Program-made: the position numbers and the translations under genes | Notes under the pieces: model-generated | The model's input: only the letters and a program-made list of their open reading frames with translations | Database searches by the model: none | What the model was told of the DNA's origin: nothing | Shown here: piece by piece, positions 1 to 8,644 of the stretch | Numbering within the stretch: position 1 is the first letter of the stretch | Layout: each line of letters starts with the position of its first letter | Assembly (NCBI GenBank): GCA_002396805.1 | Contig: DGYW01000029.1 | Span: 49,184 to 110,852, forward strand | DNA from: Firmicutes bacterium UBA4996 | Lineage (GTDB): Bacteria; Bacillota; Limnochordia; Darwinibacteriales; Darwinibacteriaceae | Length of the DNA: 61,669 nt | Direction: 5' to 3'

Positions 1-66
1 TGGCAGGTAATTCTATTAGTTGCAGAGAATAGTCAGAGGATAGGAAAATAGAAGGGGGCATATCTC

Positions 67-675
67 ATGAAAAAATCATTTGGAATCATTCTGCTTGTTA
101 CCATTTTACTTAGTGTTTCCACTACAAGTATGGCTTCGCGGATCTTAACTGCGCCCACAGCGGATCTACTAGGTGTTGGCTTAGGCGAGCTAGATTTTAA
201 TTATCAGCGCGAGCGAGGTTCTCTAGAAGTAAATCTTGGGCTCCATCCTCAGGCAAATTTAGGTGTCCGTCAATATTTCGGGGGATCCTTAGTAGGTACT
301 GCCAAAATAGGAATCTTGACCGAAGGAAAAGACAGACCAGGTGTGGCCCTTGGCGGCGAAATTGGCCTGGGTGAACAAAATTTCTATGTGGCCTTGAGCA
401 AGCAGTTAGGTGCCCCTGGTTTACGCGGCCATCTAGCTTGGGGTAGCGGACGTTATTCCAGGGGAATGGGAGGCATAGGCTTAGTGCTCAATCCTGTACA
501 AGTCAAGACAACGCAAGGCTGGGTCTTACCAACCACTTCCTTGGTTTTTGAGTATGATGGACGGGGTTTAAACGGTGGTCTAGTGGCCCAATTTAACCCC
601 GAATTCCAAGGCTACCTCTCCACTTCATTTGGTCAGGGAGTGGGCTTTGGGCTTAACTATAAAGTGGAGTTCTAA
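67..675 (+). CDS. Small secreted outer-membrane beta-barrel protein, YjbH-like
   Basis: The 202-residue product starts with a signal peptide of about 23 residues (basic MKK, hydrophobic core, SMA/S cleavage region). The mature part alternates polar and Gly/aromatic residues as in short beta-strands and ends YKVEF; a terminal Phe is the usual outer-membrane barrel signature. The early TAPTADLLG stretch recalls the start of YjbH-type polysaccharide-associated barrels, but the protein is far shorter than YjbH, so this is only a fold-level guess. A GGGGG ribosome site lies 8 bases before the ATG. It sits 28 bases before lptF, probably in the same transcript. No function can be assigned beyond outer-membrane location. 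Bases 1-66 upstream hold no gene that I can see. Confidence 0.55.
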   Translation: MKKSFGIILLVTILLSVSTTSMASRILTAPTADLLGVGLGELDFNYQRERGSLEVNLGLHPQANLGVRQYFGGSLVGTAKIGILTEGKDRPGVALGGEIGLGEQNFYVALSKQLGAPGLRGHLAWGSGRYSRGMGGIGLVLNPVQVKTTQGWVLPTTSLVFEYDGRGLNGGLVAQFNPEFQGYLSTSFGQGVGFGLNYKVEF

Positions 676-703
676 TGTTCTAGCAACAGGGAGGGGGCTA
701 TAG

Positions 704-1780
704 ATGAGGATTTTCGATCGCTATATTGCACGTGAGTTTTTTGGGCCCTTCTTATTTTGTGTCTTTGGTTTCACTGTGGTCTTACTAAGTGGACTCCTTT
801 TTCAACTAACCGACCTAATTTTCGTAAACGAGGTGGCCGTCTTTACAGTGGCTAAGATGCTGCTCTATCGCATACCTGGGACGGCCGTCATGACCTTACC
901 AATTGCCACTTTGTTTGCTACCTTATTAGCTGTGGGGCGCTTGGTTCAAGACAGTGAAATCACGGTGATGCGGGGAAGCGGTGTCTCTTTTCCCCGGTTA
1001 ATTGTACCCATTTTGGTCTTGGGACTCGTCATTAGTTTGCTTGCCTTTTGGGCCTCGGAGTATGTGGTGCCCCAGGCTAATCACAAGTTTGAAAACATTT
1101 TGCGTCAACTTATTTTTTCCGAAGGGATTCCTGTTGTGGAAGAAAATGTTTTCTTTCATGGTGGTGATGATCGATATTTCTATATTGGAGAAGTAGAGAC
1201 CAAAACCAACGAGCTCAGAAACATCTTAATCTATCAATTAGGTACAAGTCAGTTTCCTAGCATCGTCAGTGCTAAGACAGGCATGTTTCAAAAGAATGTG
1301 TGGGTGCTCTTTGATGGAGTTACTCAGGAGTTAGATGATGATGGTTTTGTGCAATTTGAGAGTCGGTTTCAACGGATGGAAATAGTTACTGAACAAGAGG
1401 GTGAGATTTTTTTAGGCAATCAACGCACCGTAGATGAAATGAGCCGCAAAGAATTGGGAGAATATATCGAACGCTTTCAGCGCGGTGGACTGAAGGTTCG
1501 TTCCTATGTGGTGGACTACCACCTGAAGCTTTCTTTGCCTATGGCTTCCTTTGTTTTTGCTCTTTTTGGCGCCCCTCTAGCCTTAAGGGGAAGAGGCGGT
1601 CGTTCCTTTGGAATTGTGGTGAGCCTGATTATCCTACTCTTCTATTATGTAACCATTTCTGTTTCGCGGTCTTTGGGGATTAATGAGGTGTTCACTCCTG
1701 TTGTGGCAGCCTGGCTTGTTAATGTATTGTTTGCCTTGGCGGGTTTTGTCCTGTTGATTAAGGCCGACGGGCTGCGCTAG
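704..1780 (+). CDS. lptF: LPS export permease of the LptF/LptG (YjgP/YjgQ) family
   Basis: This is an inner-membrane permease that, with the LptB ATPase, extracts lipopolysaccharide from the inner membrane and passes it to LptC. The 358 residues match the family length. The layout is typical: RIFDRYIAREFFGPF at the amino end, three membrane helices up to about residue 120, a periplasmic beta-rich domain (about 125-260), then three helices. Only one LptF/G-type gene is present here, so a homodimer or a partner encoded elsewhere is needed. Its neighbours lptD, lptC and lptA follow directly, with lptB at 9789. GGGAGGGGG precedes the ATG. Confidence 0.9.
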   Translation: MRIFDRYIAREFFGPFLFCVFGFTVVLLSGLLFQLTDLIFVNEVAVFTVAKMLLYRIPGTAVMTLPIATLFATLLAVGRLVQDSEITVMRGSGVSFPRLIVPILVLGLVISLLAFWASEYVVPQANHKFENILRQLIFSEGIPVVEENVFFHGGDDRYFYIGEVETKTNELRNILIYQLGTSQFPSIVSAKTGMFQKNVWVLFDGVTQELDDDGFVQFESRFQRMEIVTEQEGEIFLGNQRTVDEMSRKELGEYIERFQRGGLKVRSYVVDYHLKLSLPMASFVFALFGAPLALRGRGGRSFGIVVSLIILLFYYVTISVSRSLGINEVFTPVVAAWLVNVLFALAGFVLLIKADGLR

Positions 1781-1801
1781 CGCTAGGATTGGGGAGATAG
1801 T

Positions 1802-3976
1802 ATGTGTGTGCCCAGAAACAAAACTATAGTGGTGTTCCTGGCTTTGCTAGGGTTTATTCTCCTGCTTCAAGGCTTACCTAGAGTTGCTAGGGCTGAAGAT
1901 ACGCCCTCGCAAGAGGGGGTGCGCATTCTCGCGTCCAAAACCGGTTCTTATGATCTCGAAAATCAGGTCTTTGTGGGCTCAGGAGATGTGGAAATCAGTT
2001 ATGGGGAGTTACTCTTGAAAGGGCAAGAGCTCTATGTTGATTTGCTCACAGGCGAACTGCAGTTGCAGGGTGCCGTAAGCCTTAATCAAGATGGTCAAGA
2101 AATTGTAGGAGAACTCCTCACATACAATCTGCAGACGGGGAAGGGCACTCTCAGTGAGACCCAGGCAGAGATCCCCTTGCCTGAAAACACAGGCACCATT
2201 TATTTGCGAGGGGACGAGGTTAGGTTAACGGACCAAAGCTATGGCGTCACTAACGCTCGTTTCACAACTTGTGATTTACCTACAAGTCACTTTCACCTAG
2301 CCACCAGGGAGTTAGAGGTGATCCTGGGCGAGAAAGTAATCATTAGGGGTGTCACCTACTATGAAGGGAAGATCCCCCTGTTTTATTGGCCCTATTTAGT
2401 TATTCCTCTAGATTCATCTGATCGGGATCGCTTCAATTTGCCCGTTCTTGGTTATGGGGAGCGGGAAGGTTATTACATGAAAAACACCTTCAATTATTAT
2501 CTTAATTCCAAATCGTACGGACATCTATATCTAGATCTATTCAGTCGATTAGGTGTGGGAGTTGGCGCTCGTCATAATTACGATTTAGACAAATTGGGTA
2601 AAGGCTCTCTCTATCTGTACGGTATCCCCAGTCAAGCGGAGACTGAAAACCGCGTCATTAAGGGTGCCTTTAATCATGAAATACGGGGAAATACTTGGAT
2701 ATTACGCACAAATACCTCACACGAGAACTCATGGGAAAAGCGAGAGTCAAGTTCGGAGAACCGTTTTACCCTCACTTTGCCGAAGTCGTCCCTGGAAAGT
2801 TGGTACAATTATCGGGATAACCCTAAGACTACAGTGAAGAAATATCAGGAATATGGGGGTCGGTTGTCTCACCAAGTGACAGACCAGCTAAGTGTGAATC
2901 TACGGGCGAATCGGACCGAGCGGGAAACTACAGAGACTCTCCGTCTTCTGGATTACTTGGCCGAAGGCAATTATCGGCAGGGTAAGCATAATCTCAGCTT
3001 AGTTGTGCAACAACAATACAACCCGGACCTGTTAAAGACCACCACCCAGCCTTGGCGGAGTGTGCAACGCATTCCTGAGTTGAAGTGGGATGTGAGTGAT
3101 CTTGGTGTGGACAAGGTTCCCCTCCGCTCTCAGGTTGTTGTGGGACGGTACGAAGAGAGGCCCTCTATGAATCGGGATACGAGGGTACTTGGCCAACTTA
3201 GCTTGAAACCACAGGCGTGGTCACCAACTTCGACTCTCAATTTGAACTATCAAGGAGATTTGGCTACTACCCTTTATGGCAGTGGTGGACAGCAAACCTG
3301 GGTCTACGGTCGAGTGACGTTAAATCAGAAGCTCACAGATGAACTCACCTTTTCCAGCACTTATAGTCAGAGGGAAGTGTGGGGGCTGACACCATTTTTA
3401 TTTGATCGGCAAAAACCCCTGCAGGATCTGAGTTTTCGGTTAAGCTATACCGATTCCAAGTGGCGAGCCAGCTTAAATAGTAGTTACAATTTGAAAGCCA
3501 AGACTTTTGGTTTTTTGGTCCTGCAAAGTCACTGGCAACCTAATGAAGCGTGGGGTTGGGACTTATATGCTAATTATGATCTCAATCGACAAAAACTCCA
3601 GCGAGTAGTACCCATGGTAGAATATAATTCAGGGGAAGTGGATCTCAAACTAGGTGGCCGTTACTTGGTTGAACAGCAAGTCTTGGAACGGGTCGATGCT
3701 CGCTTTACTTTGCCTGTTGGGGAAACCTGGCTGGTGAGCTATGAGAGTATCTATGAACCACCAAAGGGCTCTTTTAGCCAAGGAAAGATCACTTTGACTA
3801 AAGATTTGCATTGCCGAAAGATCAGTGCTTCTTACGATCACGTGGGCAAGAGGGTGGCGCTACAATACACAATCAACGCCTTTCCCACTTTACCCATTGG
3901 TTGGGACTCCCAGGGGGGATTAGGCCTCTTCGATCTAGACCAAGTGTCGGAGATCATTGGGGGGATGGAGCCATGA
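1802..3976 (+). CDS. lptD: LPS-assembly outer-membrane protein LptD (OstA/Imp)
   Basis: LptD is the outer-membrane barrel that inserts lipopolysaccharide into the outer leaflet. The 724-residue protein has a signal peptide (cleavage near ARAED, residue 32), an OstA/LptA-like jellyroll (about 40-150, with paired QVFVGSGDVEISYG and TGKGTLSETQAEI stretches), then the LptD core, recognisable from TTCDLPTSHFHL and ITVRGVTYYEGKIPLFYWPY-like residues around 155-200, and a long barrel of alternating strands. The CDLP cysteine is the only obvious Cys near the start of the core, so the multi-Cys disulfide pattern of E. coli LptD is absent. No LptE-like lipoprotein is adjacent. The stop overlaps the lptC start (ATGA). 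Confidence 0.9.
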   Translation: MCVPRNKTIVVFLALLGFILLLQGLPRVARAEDTPSQEGVRILASKTGSYDLENQVFVGSGDVEISYGELLLKGQELYVDLLTGELQLQGAVSLNQDGQEIVGELLTYNLQTGKGTLSETQAEIPLPENTGTIYLRGDEVRLTDQSYGVTNARFTTCDLPTSHFHLATRELEVILGEKVIIRGVTYYEGKIPLFYWPYLVIPLDSSDRDRFNLPVLGYGEREGYYMKNTFNYYLNSKSYGHLYLDLFSRLGVGVGARHNYDLDKLGKGSLYLYGIPSQAETENRVIKGAFNHEIRGNTWILRTNTSHENSWEKRESSSENRFTLTLPKSSLESWYNYRDNPKTTVKKYQEYGGRLSHQVTDQLSVNLRANRTERETTETLRLLDYLAEGNYRQGKHNLSLVVQQQYNPDLLKTTTQPWRSVQRIPELKWDVSDLGVDKVPLRSQVVVGRYEERPSMNRDTRVLGQLSLKPQAWSPTSTLNLNYQGDLATTLYGSGGQQTWVYGRVTLNQKLTDELTFSSTYSQREVWGLTPFLFDRQKPLQDLSFRLSYTDSKWRASLNSSYNLKAKTFGFLVLQSHWQPNEAWGWDLYANYDLNRQKLQRVVPMVEYNSGEVDLKLGGRYLVEQQVLERVDARFTLPVGETWLVSYESIYEPPKGSFSQGKITLTKDLHCRKISASYDHVGKRVALQYTINAFPTLPIGWDSQGGLGLFDLDQVSEIIGGMEP

Positions 3977-4605
3977 CGAAAACAAGAGTAGGACTAGGCC
4001 TAACTGCCCTTATGATTATTCTCGTTCTTACATTTCGCTGGTGGGTTAAGCCACCTCCACCCCAAGAGAGCATTCCACCAAGTGTAGAACTGGTAGAGTC
4101 GCGTTTAATTGGGAGGAAAGATGGAGTTAGACAATGGGAGATTTTGACCAAATCTGTGCTACAAGCAGATGAAGTAATTACCCTCAGTGATCTGGGAGAG
4201 ATTAGCATTTTCCAGGATGAACAGCCCTATCTTTCTGTTTCCGCTCAGCGAGCAACCTGGCGGCGTAAACAAGATATTCTGGAGTTATTCGGGCCAGTGG
4301 TAGTAGAAGGGGAGGACCACTTTAGGCTAGAAAGTGAGCACCTGATCTGGGAAGGCAAGCAAGCAACCCTCACTTCACCGGGTCCAGTTCTCATCAATTG
4401 GCAAGAAATGGAACTTAGAGCCGAGGAGATGATACTGGAAACAGAAACAGACTTGTTGCGTTTACACCGTAATGTGGAGATCCGCGAAGGTCAGTTTGTG
4501 TTCCGACTCCAGCAGGCTGTGTATGATTTAGGGGCGGAAAGAATGGAGTTTTACGGGCCATTAGCACTAGAAACGGAGGTAAGTGAGGAGCATGAACAAA
4601 ACTAG
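3973..4605 (+). CDS. lptC: LptC family LPS-transport periplasmic bridge protein
   Basis: LptC links the inner-membrane LptBFG complex to LptA. The start chosen is the ATG at 3973, which overlaps the lptD stop as ATGA; an upstream in-frame extension exists but lies inside lptD. The 210-residue product has one amino-terminal membrane anchor (about residues 6-24, ending FRWWVKPPPP) and a single OstA-like beta-jellyroll (WEILTKSVLQADEV ... LELFGPVVVEG ... LLRLHRNVEIREG). This is the normal length and layout for LptC. Translational coupling to lptD and overlap with lptA suggest fixed stoichiometry in one operon. Confidence 0.85.
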   Translation: MTKTRVGLGLTALMIILVLTFRWWVKPPPPQESIPPSVELVESRLIGRKDGVRQWEILTKSVLQADEVITLSDLGEISIFQDEQPYLSVSAQRATWRRKQDILELFGPVVVEGEDHFRLESEHLIWEGKQATLTSPGPVLINWQEMELRAEEMILETETDLLRLHRNVEIREGQFVFRLQQAVYDLGAERMEFYGPLALETEVSEEHEQN

Positions 4606-5164
4606 GATGTCTGTTTTATTGCTAGTAGTATTTTGCTGTGTGGTTGGGGTCAGGGGAGCCTGGGCGGCCACAAAAATGGGTACCTTAGAAATTACGGGGG
4701 TTTCTGAAGAAACAAGTACTGGGAATTATGATCCTCAGGGCGGGGTTTTTCAGGCAGATGTGCGGGAGTTTCCTGAGGCTTTAATTAATGTTAAATTCGA
4801 GGATCTTCAGTTGTCAGGTCAACAGATGGAATGGCGGACCAAGGATAACTATCTAATCTTCAGTACCGCCGCCAAGCTTCACAAGGATGACTTTAACCTA
4901 ACCGCGGATGTGATTGAGTATTTTGGTGACGAGGAAAGGCTGGAGGCCGCAGGTAACGTGGTTGTGGTCACAGAAGATGCCACAGTTCATGCAGATCACT
5001 TAGTCTATGAGGAAAAAAGTGATGAAGCGTTGTTCACAGGTCAGGTTAGGGTTACCTTTACAGATGGCACCTTAGCAGGGGAGAAGTTCTTGATGCTTGT
5101 TGAAAAAGGTGAGCTCCGGTTTTTTGGTGCCTTTCAAGGGGAATTTAAGACAGATAGTAATTAA
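4592..5164 (+). CDS. lptA: LptA/OstA-like periplasmic LPS-transport protein
   Basis: This 190-residue protein has a signal peptide (cleavage near GAWAA) and one OstA/LptA jellyroll with the repeated strand pattern (LIFSTAAKLHKDDFNLTAD, ERLEAAGNVVVVTED, EALFTGQVRVTF). LptA polymerises into the periplasmic bridge between LptC and LptD. The ATG at 4592 lies 12 bases after GGAGG; a GTG at 4583 is also open but sits too close to that site. The coding region overlaps the end of lptC by 14 bases. It is the last gene of the lptF-D-C-A unit; a new promoter follows at 5211. Confidence 0.82.
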   Translation: MNKTRMSVLLLVVFCCVVGVRGAWAATKMGTLEITGVSEETSTGNYDPQGGVFQADVREFPEALINVKFEDLQLSGQQMEWRTKDNYLIFSTAAKLHKDDFNLTADVIEYFGDEERLEAAGNVVVVTEDATVHADHLVYEEKSDEALFTGQVRVTFTDGTLAGEKFLMLVEKGELRFFGAFQGEFKTDSN

Positions 5165-5210
5165 TGACAATATTAGCGGGCATTACCACTTAAACCCCAG
5201 CTAGAACCCA

Positions 5211-5219
5211 TGTTATAAT
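5211..5219 (+). promoter_or_regulatory. Extended -10 promoter for the permease-ATPase genes
   Basis: The bases TGT-TATAAT form an exact -10 box with the TGn extension, 27 bases before the ATG at 5247. No convincing -35 box lies 17 bases upstream, which is usual for extended -10 promoters. It would give the permease and ATPase genes a start independent of the lpt genes. Confidence 0.55.
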
Positions 5220-5246
5220 TAGGGCACTAGGTGAGGAGGAAGGGTA

Positions 5247-7367
5247 ATGCTCTCTTTTTTTCGGGATGGTTTTTATCAGGACCTGCTGATTTTATTGATT
5301 GTAACCATTATTGTAGGTGCCGTATTTTCCCAAGGAATTGCCTGGGCCATCGACACCTATTTTGGTGATACCCTAGATGGCATGATCGGTGAGTATGGAG
5401 AATATGATCTGGTTTTGCATATTCGGGATGAGGCTAAAGAAGCCGCCTTGCGAGAATTGGAGCGCATTGGTGATCAGTCCTTTCCCGGTTACAAACTGAA
5501 CCAGACCTTAACTATCGCGGGACAAGCCAATTTCTTTTTTGGCCTCCCAGCAGAGTTTAGAACCAAAGAGGTTTTGGAGAGCATCACCTCCTATTTTGGC
5601 GCGGTTCCGGGTCTTAATGGGTATACTTTAATGGTGGAACCAAGTGTGCTCATTCGTGGGGTCCATCCCAGTGTGCGTCAGGAACTGCGGGAACAGTTGG
5701 AGGACTTACCTGGGGTAAAATTTACTGTGCGGGATGGGGCTAATCTGGTGATTGTTCTGGATAGCGAAGATTCGGTTCCACAAGTCACTAAACAGGTTCA
5801 GTCCCTATTGAAGCAATATCAAATCTTAGAATTACGTTTTCCCATGGGCTTTGAAGTGGATACTCAGCTCGTGGGTGATCAGGCTTTAGCTATCTTAGCG
5901 AACCAGCTAGGTGCCAAGAATCGTTACGAAAATGTCACTTCCGCGGAGTACGGAGAAGATTTAGATGCTTTTTTAAAAACCCTCGTAGAAATGCGGGATT
6001 TTCTCACTTCCTACGCATCTAAGGTACTGATAACTCCAGATCCCCAGGTGCGTCTCGCGGTGGGAGAACGTATCTTGTTTGCAGAGCCTTCCGATTCGAA
6101 AGAGGAGATTATTGTGGAAGTGACGGGAGTCTTTGGTGAGCTAATTGAAGGCATGATTGTGCAGGGACAACCTGTTCAATCTACTGATAAGCTAGTGCAA
6201 TCGGGTTATCGCTACCTAGGTGATGGAAGCTTAGGCGAATATGTTGGGGAAGTAACGATTGAAAACGAACGCTATCGCTTGGCTTATGCCATTGATGAGA
6301 GTCTAAGGCTTTTGGAAGAATTAGAGGAACTGGCTGTACAAGCCAGTGAAGCAGTTGCAAACGGGGAGGCGGTTCTCACCACTTTCCAGGAAGCATTGAT
6401 GCAACTTGAAGTATTACAAGTGCAAATGCATCAGCTTAATGAGGGAATTGCCCAGGGTGACAGTAAAGCCTCAGGAGAGCAATTCTTGGTCTCTTTGTTG
6501 CTGAATGGGCTCTTTCAAACTTTAGCTCAAGCCGCCATCAAAACGGGTGAAGGCTCCTTAGATTCCTTACAGAATCTAGATATTGAAGAAATGCGCCAAA
6601 GTCTTCTTGGCATCAGTGAGCAAATCGCTAATGTTCAAGCTATTGATGTGGCTGCGATCATTCAACAGATTGGTTTTGTGCGAGATACCCTACCAGATTT
6701 ACGAGATGAAGAAATTGGCCAATCAATTCGTCTGATTAACACCTATTTAGGCGGCCAGGTGATTCCAGGAGAACGGATTCAGATTTTAGTTAGGGGCAGC
6801 CACTTAGATGAAAAAGAATTAGAGACGTTGTTTAGGAGCGAACTTGATAATCCCTATTTGCATACCTATTCAACTTCCGTGGGCATGGTAAATCCCGATG
6901 CCCGAGGTGAAATCTTCCGGATCCTCAAGGAAGTGCGCTCTATTGTAGCAGGTATGCTGTCAATCATTTTTACCCTCGTTGTTTTAGTTCTAGACCATGC
7001 TACCATCTTTAGCACTTTGAAGTTTCTCCGTTCCTGTGAGAAACCTATCAAAAGGCGCTTCTTGCGAATCTTTGACCCCCTTTTCCTTTTAGGGGGAGTA
7101 GTGGGTAGTATCATTTTGACCAGTGTATATTATTTGAGTCGTGCGCAGATTCCCTTAGTTACACTACCGGTTGTGCTACTGCTGGGTTTCGGTTTGGGAG
7201 TTCTAGTAGTTGTCTTTGCGGAGCGTTTTAGTCCTGTTCACAGCATGGAGGTAATGGCAGGGCAGTCACTTGGTTTATCTAATGTGCAGATAATGCGAGA
7301 AGTTGTTATTCCTCCTAGCCGTCCTGGTCTGATGAATTTGCTCAATCGTTGGAAACAGCAATTTTAA
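5247..7367 (+). CDS. Large ABC-type permease with FtsX/MacB-like topology and a C-terminal EAA-like loop
   Basis: The 706-residue protein has one membrane helix near the start (about residues 10-32), a very long extracytoplasmic region (about 35-570) with helical coiled-coil stretches around 350-480, then three or four helices in the last 140 residues. This resembles type VII (FtsX/MacB) transporters. The last 35 residues, however, read MAGQSLGLSNVQIMREVVIP and resemble the EAA coupling loop of importer permeases; MetI in this window has AAESMGASPPEIITKVLIP in that loop. It ends one base before the ribosome site of the ATPase gene at 7381, so they probably form one transporter. Position between lptA and fabZ hints at envelope traffic. 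Substrate unknown. Confidence 0.6.
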   Translation: MLSFFRDGFYQDLLILLIVTIIVGAVFSQGIAWAIDTYFGDTLDGMIGEYGEYDLVLHIRDEAKEAALRELERIGDQSFPGYKLNQTLTIAGQANFFFGLPAEFRTKEVLESITSYFGAVPGLNGYTLMVEPSVLIRGVHPSVRQELREQLEDLPGVKFTVRDGANLVIVLDSEDSVPQVTKQVQSLLKQYQILELRFPMGFEVDTQLVGDQALAILANQLGAKNRYENVTSAEYGEDLDAFLKTLVEMRDFLTSYASKVLITPDPQVRLAVGERILFAEPSDSKEEIIVEVTGVFGELIEGMIVQGQPVQSTDKLVQSGYRYLGDGSLGEYVGEVTIENERYRLAYAIDESLRLLEELEELAVQASEAVANGEAVLTTFQEALMQLEVLQVQMHQLNEGIAQGDSKASGEQFLVSLLLNGLFQTLAQAAIKTGEGSLDSLQNLDIEEMRQSLLGISEQIANVQAIDVAAIIQQIGFVRDTLPDLRDEEIGQSIRLINTYLGGQVIPGERIQILVRGSHLDEKELETLFRSELDNPYLHTYSTSVGMVNPDARGEIFRILKEVRSIVAGMLSIIFTLVVLVLDHATIFSTLKFLRSCEKPIKRRFLRIFDPLFLLGGVVGSIILTSVYYLSRAQIPLVTLPVVLLLGFGLGVLVVVFAERFSPVHSMEVMAGQSLGLSNVQIMREVVIPPSRPGLMNLLNRWKQQF

Positions 7368-7380
7368 GGTGGTGAAAGCT

Positions 7381-8109
7381 ATGTTAGATATAAAAGGACT
7401 ACACAAGCACTATGGTAAAGTTATTGCCCTCGATGAGGTGGATTTGCAGGTGCACAAGGGTGAGACAGTGGTGATCATGGGACCATCTGGTTGTGGCAAG
7501 TCCACCCTAATTCGCTGTGTTAATCGACTGACAGAACCTGACGGAGGTGCGATCTACTTTAATGGCCAAAATGTGTTAGGTTTAAATAGCGTAGAGCTTC
7601 AGGGTTTGCGTCGCAATATGGGGTTTGTCTTTCAGCAATTTAATTTGATTGCTCGGCTGACCATCTTAGAAAATGTCATGTTTCATTTGGTCCTTGGTGG
7701 TATGGATCGGGATGAGGCCATCGTACTAGCTAAAGAGGCTTTAGCCAAGGTGGGTTTGGAATCAACGTGGGAGCGTAGGCCACATGAGTTAAGTGGTGGT
7801 CAACAACAGCGGGTGGGCATCGCCCGAGCCCTTGTCACTAACCCGGAGTTAATGCTCTGGGATGAACCTACCGCTTCTTTAGACCCGATTTTGGTCGGGG
7901 AAGTTTTAGAGGTGATGGAGGATTTGGTGAAAAATACTGGGACAACCATGGTGATTGTCACGCATGAAGTCTCTTTTGCCTTGAGAGTGGCCCAGCGGGT
8001 TGTTTTCATGGATCAGGGACGTATTGTGGAGGAAGGGTCACCCCAGAAAGTCTTGGAGAATCCCCAGTCTGAAATTGCCCAATTGTACAAGAAGCTCTTA
8101 GCAAGCTAG
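7381..8109 (+). CDS. ABC transporter ATPase, GlnQ-like subfamily
   Basis: A complete 242-residue nucleotide-binding subunit: Walker A GPSGCGKST, Q-loop VFQQFNL, signature LSGGQQQR, Walker B LMLWDEPTASLD, H-loop VTHE. Sequence style is that of polar amino-acid importer ATPases (GlnQ/HisP), yet its partner is the unusual permease at 5247-7367 and no solute-binding protein is nearby. AAGGTGG at 7366-7372 fits the ATG at 7381 with 8-base spacing; GTG codons at 7369 and 7372 lie inside that site and were rejected. The ATPase would energise the upstream permease by contacting its C-terminal EAA-like loop, which is inference. Confidence 0.8.
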   Translation: MLDIKGLHKHYGKVIALDEVDLQVHKGETVVIMGPSGCGKSTLIRCVNRLTEPDGGAIYFNGQNVLGLNSVELQGLRRNMGFVFQQFNLIARLTILENVMFHLVLGGMDRDEAIVLAKEALAKVGLESTWERRPHELSGGQQQRVGIARALVTNPELMLWDEPTASLDPILVGEVLEVMEDLVKNTGTTMVIVTHEVSFALRVAQRVVFMDQGRIVEEGSPQKVLENPQSEIAQLYKKLLAS

Positions 8110-8153
8110 AGAGGGAAAAGAGGAAAAGTCGAATCAATGCCGAAAAATAATAG

Positions 8154-8174
8154 AAGCCGAGTTCAACTCGGCTT
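8154..8174 (+). other. Stem-loop between the ABC ATPase gene and fabZ
   Basis: AAGCCGAG and CTCGGCTT form a perfect 8-pair stem with a 5-base loop. No T tract follows, so it is at best a weak or Rho-assisted stop, or an mRNA end barrier. The fabZ ribosome site starts about 10 bases later. Confidence 0.4.
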
Positions 8175-8200
8175 GCTTGGCATGAAGGAGGAAAAGTTAC

Positions 8201-8644
8201 GTGTCAGAGGTGTTATCCATTGACCAAATTCGTGAACTCTTGCCTCATCGCTATCCCTTTCTATTAGTGGACCGAGTGTTAGAGCGCGAAGCAGGCAAGC
8301 GAATTGTGGGTCTCAAAAACGTTACAATCAACGAACCCTTTTTTCAAGGTCATTATCCTACAACACCGGTAATGCCAGGTGTTTTGATCGTTGAGGCCAT
8401 GGCCCAAGTGGGGGGGCTAGCTGTGGGAGGTGCCTCCACCGCTGATGTCTTGCCTTTATTGGCGGCTATTGAAAAGGTCCGCTTTCGTCAGGTGGTTAAG
8501 CCTGGAGATCAACTGATCATCACCGCTACAGTGATTAATTCCCGATCTAGGGTGGTAAAAATAGCAGCCAGTGCAGAAGTGGATGCTAAGGTAGTGGCCG
8601 AGGGCGAACTGACCTTTACTTTGATTCCGAGGGAGGAGAGCTAA
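8201..8644 (+). CDS. fabZ: 3-hydroxyacyl-[acyl-carrier-protein] dehydratase FabZ
   Basis: FabZ dehydrates 3-hydroxyacyl-ACP in fatty-acid elongation; in diderms it competes with LpxA for the hydroxyacyl substrate and is often in the lpx cluster, as here. The 147-residue protein has LLPHRYPFLLVDRV and the hot-dog-fold active site with His51 in GHYPTTPVMPG and Glu65 in LIVEAMAQ. The start is GTG at 8201, after AAGGAGGAAAA with normal spacing. The stop codon is directly followed by the ATG of the LpxB-like gene. Confidence 0.92.
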   Translation: MSEVLSIDQIRELLPHRYPFLLVDRVLEREAGKRIVGLKNVTINEPFFQGHYPTTPVMPGVLIVEAMAQVGGLAVGGASTADVLPLLAAIEKVRFRQVVKPGDQLIITATVINSRSRVVKIAASAEVDAKVVAEGELTFTLIPREES

